This document shows, piece by piece, positions 5,767 to 11,207 of a stretch of DNA of 11,899 bases (the first letter of the stretch is position 1; every line of letters begins with the position of its first letter). The position numbers and the translations under genes are program-made. Below the pieces are notes generated by a model. It saw only the letters and a program-made list of their open reading frames with translations, was not told the origin of the DNA and ran no database searches. Origin of the DNA: an uncultured Holophagaceae bacterium (lineage in GTDB: Bacteria; Acidobacteriota; Holophagae; Holophagales; Holophagaceae); the NCBI GenBank assembly GCA_903919165.1, contig CAIXHJ010000099.1, forward strand, positions 1 through 11,899. The letters run 5' to 3'.

Positions 5767-6937
5767 CGAACGCCTCGCATGGGGTGGCAAGGGTGTGGGA
5801 CGGTTCAAGGACGGTCGCCTCCTCTTGCTCGAAGCCCCCCTCGCCCTGTTCCCAGGGGAGGTCGTCGAAGCCGACGTCGTCTGGAAGACCCGCCACGGCG
5901 AGGGCCGCGTCGCCCGCTGGATCACCCGCGATCCCCGAAGGGCCCAGGCCTCATGCTCCGTTGCCGAAACCTGTGGTGGCTGCGAGTTGTGGGAGGCAGG
6001 CTCTCATGCCCAGGAACTTAAACGCCAGATGGCGACCGATCTCCTGCGCCGGCAACTGGGCGATGCCGTGCCCTGGACCTGGCATCCCGCCCCGGAGACA
6101 GCTCGCCGTCACAGGATTCAGCTCCATTGGGATGGAGCAGCCCTGGGTTATTTCCGGCGGCACAGCCACACTCTCGTGCCGGTATCGACCTGCCCAGCCG
6201 CAGCGGACCCTCTGTCCAACGCGATTCCCAGGCTCCAGGAGGCCCTCGCAGGCCGCGCCCTGCCCGCGCGCCCTGGTCGATGGGAATTGTCCACGGGAAC
6301 CCCTGCCGAGACAGTATGGGTCACCGATGAGCGCGGACGAACCTGGGCCCTTGAGCCCGATGGCTGGCATCGCAGCACCGGGCCCATTCGCCATTCCCTT
6401 GGCGAGGCCACGCTTCTCCACGAACCCGGTGCCTTCTTCCAGGTCAGCCCACCCTGGGCGGCGGAAGCCTTCGGCGGGTTGCTTCGGTCCTGGGACATCA
6501 AAGGGAGCACCCTGTACGACCTCTACGGTGGTGTAGGCCTCTTCTCGGCGATGTTGGGCAACCGGTTCCATCAGCGCGTCCTCGTGGAATCCAGCGAAAC
6601 AGCCGTGGCCTGGGCCCGACGCAACCTTGAGTCCGCCGGGCTCCCCTCGGAGTGCCTGGTGGCGGACGTCGCGGCCTGGTTGCCTGAAGGCCTCGGCGTT
6701 TCGGAAGATGTGATCCTGTTGGATCCTCCCCGGACAGGGCTTGAACCGGCCCTCTGCGACCGTCTCGCGACCGCGGGCGCCAGTACGCTTGTACTGGTGG
6801 GCTGCGATGGGGCGCCCTTCTGCCGGGACCTGAAGCGCCTTTCCTCTGCCTGGAACTTGGACCAGCTCGCGGTGCTTGATCTCTTTCCCCTCACCAGCCA
6901 CGTGGAGTGCGTGGCTTTGCTGACGAGGCGACCGTGA
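5711..6937 (+). CDS. TRAM domain, Fe-S uridine-C5 RNA methyltransferase (RlmD/RlmC/TrmA family)
   Basis: This 408-residue enzyme is predicted to use S-adenosylmethionine to methylate C5 of a uridine in rRNA or tRNA. Residues 17-70 are a TRAM RNA-binding domain (GTIERLAWGGKGVGRF at its start). Cys82, Cys88, Cys91 and Cys161 match the spacing of the RlmD [4Fe-4S] ligands. The GAFFQVS motif is at 240-246, the SAM loop DLYGGVGLFS at 270-279 and DPPRTGL at 338-344. Cys365 is the predicted nucleophile and Glu399 in HVEC the general base. The nucleophile loop reads VGCDGAPFCRDL rather than the usual SCNPxTxxRDL. GTG 5711 is chosen because AGGA (5699-5702) lies eight bases before it; ATG 5705 in the same frame is possible. 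Either start makes it overlap the divergent HD-GYP gene. Its stop overlaps the speD start as GTGA. The exact RNA target cannot be told. Confidence 0.9.
   Translation: MPPAYRNSPASTEGWCGTIERLAWGGKGVGRFKDGRLLLLEAPLALFPGEVVEADVVWKTRHGEGRVARWITRDPRRAQASCSVAETCGGCELWEAGSHAQELKRQMATDLLRRQLGDAVPWTWHPAPETARRHRIQLHWDGAALGYFRRHSHTLVPVSTCPAAADPLSNAIPRLQEALAGRALPARPGRWELSTGTPAETVWVTDERGRTWALEPDGWHRSTGPIRHSLGEATLLHEPGAFFQVSPPWAAEAFGGLLRSWDIKGSTLYDLYGGVGLFSAMLGNRFHQRVLVESSETAVAWARRNLESAGLPSECLVADVAAWLPEGLGVSEDVILLDPPRTGLEPALCDRLATAGASTLVLVGCDGAPFCRDLKRLSSAWNLDQLAVLDLFPLTSHVECVALLTRRP
5771..5776 (-). promoter_or_regulatory. Ribosome binding site of the HD-GYP gene
   Basis: GAGGCG on the minus strand lies four bases before ATG 5766. 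It sits within the opposing methyltransferase coding sequence and supports a start at 5766 rather than in the longer upstream frame. Confidence 0.5.
6925..6928 (+). promoter_or_regulatory. Ribosome binding site of speD
   Basis: GAGG sits five bases before GTG 6934, inside the last codons of the RNA methyltransferase gene. It supports this start over the in-frame ATG at 6907. Confidence 0.55.
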
Positions 6938-7293
6938 CCGCGCTCGGACATCATCTGCTCGCCGAGTTCACCGGCTGTGACGCCTCGTCCCTGGCTGATC
7001 TCGGCCGGGTCACCTCGGCCATGCTCCAGGCCGCGGAAGCCTCCGGCGCCACCGTCGTCACCCATAGCTTCCACCACTTCAGTCCCCATGGCGTGAGCGG
7101 CGCCGTGATCATCGCGGAAAGCCATTTGGCCATCCACACCTGGCCCGAACATGGCTTCGCAGCGGTGGATTTCTTCAGCTGCGGTGGCGTGGACATGGAG
7201 CGCGGCCTGGCTGTGCTGAAGGCCGCCTTCGGCGCCACAGAAGAGACGCGGTTGGAACTGGAGCGGGGCCCACTGCGGACGGTCACGCCTTGA
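6934..7293 (+). CDS. speD: S-adenosylmethionine decarboxylase proenzyme, bacterial class 1b
   Basis: This enzyme makes decarboxylated SAM, the aminopropyl donor for spermidine. The 119-residue proenzyme cleaves itself before Ser63 in AESHLAIHTWPEHG, turning Ser63 into the pyruvoyl group. His68 and Cys83 (in FFSCGGVD) are the processing and proton-donor residues, at the same numbers as in the Thermotoga maritima enzyme. GTG 6934 gives the expected N-terminus (TALGHHLLAEFTGCD) and has GAGG five bases upstream; ATG 6907 would add nine residues unlike the family. The start overlaps the methyltransferase stop as GTGA, so the two SAM-using enzymes are translationally coupled. No spermidine synthase or arginine decarboxylase gene is in the window. 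The 3' end overlaps the convergent ogt gene by 11 bases. Confidence 0.95.
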   Translation: MTALGHHLLAEFTGCDASSLADLGRVTSAMLQAAEASGATVVTHSFHHFSPHGVSGAVIIAESHLAIHTWPEHGFAAVDFFSCGGVDMERGLAVLKAAFGATEETRLELERGPLRTVTP

Positions 7294-7786
7294 GAGCACC
7301 CTCCAGGCGAAGAAGCCGCTCTTTCATGGCCAGGCCACCCGCATAGCCCGTGAGTGCCCCGGAGGCCCCGATCACGCGGTGACAGGGCACGAGGATGGAC
7401 ACAGGATTGGCACCATTGGCGCGACCCACGGCCCGGCTGAGATTAGGATCACCCAGCTCCATGGCCAGCTGCCCGTAGCTGCGGGTCTCGCCGAAGGGGA
7501 TATGCTGGAGGGCTGCCCAAACCCGCTGTTCGAAGGGGGTTCCATGAAGCCGAAATTGGATCTCGAAAACCTTCAGGCGCCCAGAGGCATATGCCTCCAG
7601 TTGCTCCCGCAGGCGAGCTACCTTGTCCAGGTCCGGACGTGACGCGGGTCCCAGGCGGGTCACTTTCGCCAGCAGGCGTTCACGGAATTCGTGCTCGGAA
7701 AAACCCAGGTAGATGAGGGCGCCATCCACATCGAAGGCCACCTGGACATGGCCGAGGGAGGTGTCGATCCGCTGCATGCCGTTCAT
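7283..7786 (-). CDS. ogt: O6-methylguanine-DNA methyltransferase (first Ogt paralog)
   Basis: This 167-residue suicide enzyme transfers alkyl groups from O6-alkylguanine (and O4-alkylthymine) in DNA to its own cysteine. Residues 1-75 form the ribonuclease H-like N-terminal domain. The C-terminal winged-helix domain starts near GTPFEQRVW (82-90). Key residues are intact: Tyr104 (SYGQLA), arginine finger Arg118, the NPV hinge (127-129), acceptor Cys135 in PCHRV, and the GYAGGLAMKERLLRLEG tail. The ATG overlaps the stop of the Ada-AlkA gene as ATGA, with AAAGGAA eight bases before it, so it is translationally coupled to that gene. The frame stays open upstream inside the fusion gene, but that extension does not resemble the family. 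It supplies the Ogt function that classical Ada carries at its C-terminus. Confidence 0.95.
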   Translation of the reverse strand: MNGMQRIDTSLGHVQVAFDVDGALIYLGFSEHEFRERLLAKVTRLGPASRPDLDKVARLREQLEAYASGRLKVFEIQFRLHGTPFEQRVWAALQHIPFGETRSYGQLAMELGDPNLSRAVGRANGANPVSILVPCHRVIGASGALTGYAGGLAMKERLLRLEGALKA

Positions 7787-9198
7787 GCGGGGGTTCCTTT
7801 CAGGCTGGACCAGAGGTGGAAGGTGGCCAGGCTGCGATGCTTGGCGAAGGGCTCCATGAGGCGGAGGGTTTCGGAACCATCTGGACGCCCGTCGAGCCCG
7901 AACCACCTTTGGAGGGCTAATGCGAGACCCGCATCACCCACGGGCACGCAATCGCGGAAACCAAAGCCGCGCATCAGCACATACTGGGCAGTCCAAGGGC
8001 CGCAGCCCCGCAGTGCCAGCAGATCCCGGGCTGCCCCGGTGGCCGTGGTCCGATTCTCCATCTGCAGACGCCCAGCCGAAACTTCCCCGGCCGCGTGAAG
8101 CAGGTACTCGGCTTTGCGCCGGGAAAACCGCAGCGCCTGCAGATCCGCAACCTTCAGTGCAGCGATCTTGGCCGCATCAGGATGGGCGATGAGCCCATCC
8201 AACGCCGGGATACCCGCCAGACGGATCAGATCCCGGCGAAGGGCGTAGGCGAAGGCCAGGTTCACCTGCTGGCCCAGGATGGCCCAGACCAGGGCCTCGA
8301 AGGGCTCAAGGGTAAGCAGCACTCTCAGCCCTTCCCTGCCCCTGGCCAGGTCCGGATGAGCCAGCTCGAAGGCCGATGGATCACCATGCCAGCCCAGCAG
8401 GCGAAGCGCGGCACGGTGGGCCTTGGCCATGGCTCTGGCCCCAGATGCCCCCGCCAGGGAGACCTGCACGGTTTGATGTTCAAAGCTCATGGTGAGCACG
8501 GAGGCCCGGCCTTCGCAGAAGAAGGCTTTTCTGAGGCAGGCCCCATTCACCTGTTCAGAGACGCTCTGGCCATCCCTTCCATGAAAGGCCAGCATATCCC
8601 TGACGCGGAATCCAGACGGCAACCTCAGGGAGAAGCAGTCCGAGGTCAGCAAGGACCGATAGGCGCCAGGGCTGAGACCCGTCTGGCGGCAAAAGGCTTC
8701 ATGGAAGCCCGAGGCGCTCTGGTAGCCGACCTCGAAGGTCAGGCCTGACAGATCGACCGATCCCTGCATGAGGAGGTCGCAGGCGGACTGGATGCGAATG
8801 TGCTTGAGGAAGGCTGTTGGCTGTGTCTGGGCGTGGTTCCTGAAGAGGTCCTTCAGCTTCGTGATCCCGAAGCCGGTCGCCTTGGCCAGGGCCTCCGCCC
8901 CGGGGAAGGCGGCAGGTTCTGCCGCGGCCTGGGCCATGATGGATTCGAGCCTCGCCAGGTCCGCATTGTCGCCCCGGTAGAACGCCTCGGGGCGGCATCG
9001 CTTGCAGGGGCGGAGACCCGCCGCCAGGGCTGACGGCTCATCAGGGAAAAAGCGGATGTTCTGGATCAGGGGTTTTCTCGCGGTACAGGAGGGCAGGCAG
9101 TAGATCCCGGTGGTGAGGACACCCGTCAGGACCCGGCCGTCGAAGAACGCATCCCTGGCCAGGATCCGTTCGTACAGGTGTTCCCGCGACCATTGCAT
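7783..9198 (-). CDS. Ada-type phosphotriester sensor / AraC activator fused to AlkA DNA glycosylase
   Basis: This 471-residue protein joins three functions. Residues 1-78 are the Ada N-terminal zinc domain, with Cys34, Cys38, Cys65 and Cys68; Cys34 matches the E. coli Ada Cys38 that accepts methyl from DNA phosphotriesters and switches the protein to an activator. Residues 82-185 are an AraC-type double helix-turn-helix (second HTH around LTFEVGYQSASGFHEAF). Residues 190-470 are an AlkA 3-methyladenine glycosylase: N-terminal AlkA domain (SLRLPSGF), ILGQQVN (307-313), helix-hairpin-helix LALRGCGPWTA (394-404) and catalytic Asp422 in VPVGDAGL. The Ogt domain of E. coli Ada is missing and is encoded separately by the coupled downstream gene. 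ATG 9198 lacks a ribosome binding site but has TAGCAT six bases before it. It probably induces its own cluster under alkylation stress. Confidence 0.95.
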   Translation of the reverse strand: MQWSREHLYERILARDAFFDGRVLTGVLTTGIYCLPSCTARKPLIQNIRFFPDEPSALAAGLRPCKRCRPEAFYRGDNADLARLESIMAQAAAEPAAFPGAEALAKATGFGITKLKDLFRNHAQTQPTAFLKHIRIQSACDLLMQGSVDLSGLTFEVGYQSASGFHEAFCRQTGLSPGAYRSLLTSDCFSLRLPSGFRVRDMLAFHGRDGQSVSEQVNGACLRKAFFCEGRASVLTMSFEHQTVQVSLAGASGARAMAKAHRAALRLLGWHGDPSAFELAHPDLARGREGLRVLLTLEPFEALVWAILGQQVNLAFAYALRRDLIRLAGIPALDGLIAHPDAAKIAALKVADLQALRFSRRKAEYLLHAAGEVSAGRLQMENRTTATGAARDLLALRGCGPWTAQYVLMRGFGFRDCVPVGDAGLALALQRWFGLDGRPDGSETLRLMEPFAKHRSLATFHLWSSLKGTPA

Positions 9199-9204
9199 GA
9201 ATCC

Positions 9205-9210
9205 ATGCTA
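9205..9210 (-). promoter_or_regulatory. Possible leaderless -10 box of the Ada-AlkA gene
   Basis: TAGCAT on the minus strand ends six bases before ATG 9198, the same geometry as at can and mqnA. I find no clear -35, which would suit a promoter needing an activator such as the methylated Ada domain. No Shine-Dalgarno sequence lies between the box and the start. An 11-base palindrome (GGCCTAAGGCC) lies just upstream at 9214-9224. Confidence 0.4.
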
Positions 9211-9259
9211 GGTGGCCTTAGGCCCGAAGTCCTCCGATGGGAGCCGCTGGAATTTCTTT

Positions 9260-9784
9260 TCAGTCCCAGGCCAGTGGCAGCCTTGGCTGCGGCGGGGCCT
9301 TCGGCAGCACACCCTCCAGGCGGAGCAGGTATTCCTTCATGTCCAGCCCGCCGCCATAGCCCACGAGGGATCCATCGGATCCGATCACACGATGGCAGGG
9401 GATGAGGATGGCGATGGGGTTGGCACCGTTGGCGCGGGCCGCGGCGCGGAGGCACTTCTCATCGCCCAGACGACGCGCCAGCTCCAGATAGGAGATGGCC
9501 TGCCCATAGGGAATCCGTTGCAGTTCCTTCCAGACCCGCCGCTGGAAATCGGTTCCTTCGAGGTGCATGGGGATGTTGAAGTCCCTGAGGTTGCCTGAGA
9601 AGTAGGCCTCCAACTGGCGCTTAAGATAAGGGAGGCTGCTCGGGAACGGATCAAGGGGAGCGGACGGGGACATCCCATGGACCCGAACAAGGTGAACCAG
9701 CCTCCCATCGGCATCAAACGCTGCACCCAGATCCCCAGGGGGGGTGGCTATTGGATGGAAGGCACCAAGCATGGAACCAAGCAT
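9260..9784 (-). CDS. ogt: O6-methylguanine-DNA methyltransferase (second Ogt paralog)
   Basis: A second full-length AGT of 174 residues with the same role as the Ogt at 7283. Residues 1-70 are the variable N-terminal domain; the catalytic domain begins at GTDFQRRVW (77-85). Tyr99 (SYLELA), arginine finger Arg113, the ANP hinge, acceptor Cys130 in PCHRV and the GYGGGLDMKEYLLRLEG tail are all present, so it should be active. The final 14 residues after LEG are proline-rich and unlike the first paralog. Two starts are possible, ATG 9784 or ATG 9772; a 12-base tandem near-repeat (ATGCTTGGTTCC, ATGCTTGGTGCC) carries both. Neither has a strong ribosome binding site. The gene is 63 bases after the cysteine-less paralog and 61 before the Ada-AlkA fusion, all on one strand. 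Confidence 0.94.
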   Translation of the reverse strand: MLGSMLGAFHPIATPPGDLGAAFDADGRLVHLVRVHGMSPSAPLDPFPSSLPYLKRQLEAYFSGNLRDFNIPMHLEGTDFQRRVWKELQRIPYGQAISYLELARRLGDEKCLRAAARANGANPIAILIPCHRVIGSDGSLVGYGGGLDMKEYLLRLEGVLPKAPPQPRLPLAWD

Positions 9785-9847
9785 GTCAGAATCGTGATTT
9801 TTGGGCTGTTGAGCCTGTCGCGCACTCTCCGGAACTGCGACCAGATC

Positions 9848-10312
9848 CTATGGCTTGCGCCAACCCAGGCCCGATTCAAGCTCCCGCAACGCCTTCGGCA
9901 GAGGACCTTCCCCCGGCAGGATCACCCGATGGGCGGGGATGAGCAGAGCTATGGGATTCGTGGCACAGGCCATCACGACCACCTCCTCCTCGAGCCCGAG
10001 CGCTGCGGCCAGGTCCGAAGGCCGCCGGGTCTGGCCGTAGGGGATGGCTTGAACCATGTCCCAGATCCGGAGGTCCGTGAATCTCCCCTGGGGATCCAGG
10101 GGCACCGTGAACGTGCGCAGGGTGCCGGACAGATAGGCGTCGATCTGACGATCCAGGAACCGCTTGGCCTCGCGCTGCTCCTTGGGCGGAAGTGGACTCG
10201 TCTTGCGAGGATCAAACCCTTCCAGCGCCAGTTCCAGCAGCCGCCCCCGGCCATCGAAGGCGGCTCGCATGGAACCCATGGGGGTGCTCAGCTCATAGTG
10301 CCAGAGGATCAT
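9848..10312 (-). CDS. Cysteine-less AGT paralog (alkyltransferase-like)
   Basis: This 154-residue protein aligns along most of its length with the two Ogt proteins next door: N-terminal domain (YELSTPMGSMRAAFD), catalytic-domain start (RFTDLRIWDMVQAIPYGQ), NP hinge (119-120) and the active-site strand. The acceptor motif reads PAHRV (126-130), with Ala127 (GCC at 9934-9932) in place of cysteine. The arginine finger position is Glu110, and the base-flipping tyrosine position is Pro98. The GYxGGLxxKxxLLxLEG tail is replaced by LPKALRELESGLGWRKP. It therefore cannot transfer alkyl groups by the known mechanism. Known alkyltransferase-like (ATL) proteins bind O6-alkylguanine and recruit excision repair, but they usually keep the arginine and lack this N-terminal domain. 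It may be a sensor, a decoy or a decayed copy kept in frame. It diverges from mqnA by only 34 bases. Confidence 0.88.
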   Translation of the reverse strand: MILWHYELSTPMGSMRAAFDGRGRLLELALEGFDPRKTSPLPPKEQREAKRFLDRQIDAYLSGTLRTFTVPLDPQGRFTDLRIWDMVQAIPYGQTRRPSDLAAALGLEEEVVVMACATNPIALLIPAHRVILPGEGPLPKALRELESGLGWRKP

Positions 10313-10318
10313 CAGGGA

Positions 10319-10324
10319 ATCATC
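10319..10324 (-). promoter_or_regulatory. Possible -10 box before the cysteine-less AGT paralog
   Basis: GATGAT, preceded by TGC (an extended -10 pattern), ends six bases before ATG 10312 on the minus strand. The first base departs from consensus. No ribosome binding site is seen. This would be the promoter for the four-gene alkylation cluster. Confidence 0.25.
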
Positions 10325-10334
10325 GCAGGGTCGC

Positions 10335-10340
10335 TAGACT
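10335..10340 (+). promoter_or_regulatory. Likely leaderless -10 box of mqnA
   Basis: TAGACT ends six bases before ATG 10347, so transcription would start at or next to the initiation codon. There is no Shine-Dalgarno sequence. No -35 is evident, and the -35 position falls at the start of the divergent AGT paralog gene. Confidence 0.4.
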
Positions 10341-10346
10341 GATACC

Positions 10347-11156
10347 ATGGTCGCTGCTCCCTTTCGTCTGTCCATCATCGACTACCTCAACGCCGCACCG
10401 CTGAACCACGGTTTCAAGCATGGGCTCGGGTGGGAGCATTTCCACCTGAAGTTCCACTACCCCTCAGCCTGTGCCGATAGCCTGAGGGATGGCGAGGTGG
10501 ATGCGGGTATCGTCAGCTCCATCGAGTATCTGAGGATCCCTGACCTCCGCATCGTGCCCGGGCTGTGCATCGCCTCCCCGAAGCGGGTGCGCAGCGTTGT
10601 GGTTCTTTCCAAGGTGCCGCCAGAGCAGATTTGCAGCCTGGCCCTCGATACCTCCAGCCGCACCAGTGTGGTACTGGCTCAGCTGTTGCTTCGCGAGCGG
10701 TACGGCGTCAACCCCGCTGTCGCGGACATGGGCCCAGACCTGCCCGCCATGCTGGCGGAGAACGATGCCGCCCTAATGATCGGCGATGCCGCCATGCGCG
10801 CCCCCCGACAGGGACTCTTCGTTCTCGATCTGGCCGAAGAGTGGCACAGCTGGACCGGCCTGCCCTTCGTCTTCGCCCTCTGGCTGGTGCGACAGGACGC
10901 CCCTGAATTACCCGTGCCCGGCGGAGTGGCTCCCTTCTTCCACAAGAGCCTGGAAATCGGAGTGGCCCAGCTCCCTGCCATCGTGGAGGAAGCTCGCCGC
11001 ACCATCGGCTGGACCAAGATTGAACTGCAGGAGTACCTCACGGAGAACATCAGCTACACCCTGGGCGAGGCCGAACGGGAGAGTCTGGCTCTCTTCTTCG
11101 AGAAGGCCGTGCGCCATGGCTTCGCTCCGAAGGAGAAGCCTCTGCGATTCCTCTGA
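10347..11156 (+). CDS. mqnA: Chorismate dehydratase MqnA, futalosine menaquinone pathway
   Basis: MqnA converts chorismate to 3-(1-carboxyvinyloxy)benzoate, the entry step of the futalosine pathway for menaquinone. The 269-residue protein has the periplasmic-binding-protein-like fold of the family, without a signal peptide. Seen motifs are IDYLNAAPL (11-19, with Asn15 at the conserved active-site position), VDAGIVSSIEYLRI (51-64), LALDTSSRTSVVLAQLLL (98-115), AALMIGDAAMR (141-151) and the DLAEEWHSWTGLPFVFALW block (161-179). Length is normal. MqnB, C, D and E are not in the window, so the pathway genes are scattered. The start at 10347 follows a -10-like TAGACT by six bases and has no ribosome binding site. 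pepQ follows 51 bases later on the same strand and might share the transcript. The presence of MqnA implies respiration through menaquinone. Confidence 0.94.
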   Translation: MVAAPFRLSIIDYLNAAPLNHGFKHGLGWEHFHLKFHYPSACADSLRDGEVDAGIVSSIEYLRIPDLRIVPGLCIASPKRVRSVVVLSKVPPEQICSLALDTSSRTSVVLAQLLLRERYGVNPAVADMGPDLPAMLAENDAALMIGDAAMRAPRQGLFVLDLAEEWHSWTGLPFVFALWLVRQDAPELPVPGGVAPFFHKSLEIGVAQLPAIVEEARRTIGWTKIELQEYLTENISYTLGEAERESLALFFEKAVRHGFAPKEKPLRFL

Positions 11157-11207
11157 CTATCGCGACTCCCGATCCTCTGACACCCTGGAATTCCCTTGGA
11201 TACCACC

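Noticed and set aside
7787..7906. Upstream extension of the ogt reading frame to 7906
   Set aside because: The extra residues overlap the AlkA coding end and are not AGT-like. ATG 7786 with AAAGGAA and the ATGA overlap is a far better start.
9214..9224. GGCCTAAGGCC palindrome upstream of the Ada-AlkA gene as an operator
   Set aside because: It is short and GC-rich, no second copy is seen before the other cluster genes, and it does not resemble a known Ada box. Mentioned only as context.
9804..9841. Small inverted repeats (GGCT/AGCC and GTCGC/GCGAC) in the gap between the cysteine-less AGT gene and ogt
   Set aside because: The stems are only four and five bases, with no T-tract on the transcribed strand. 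They are too weak to call a terminator or an Ada operator.
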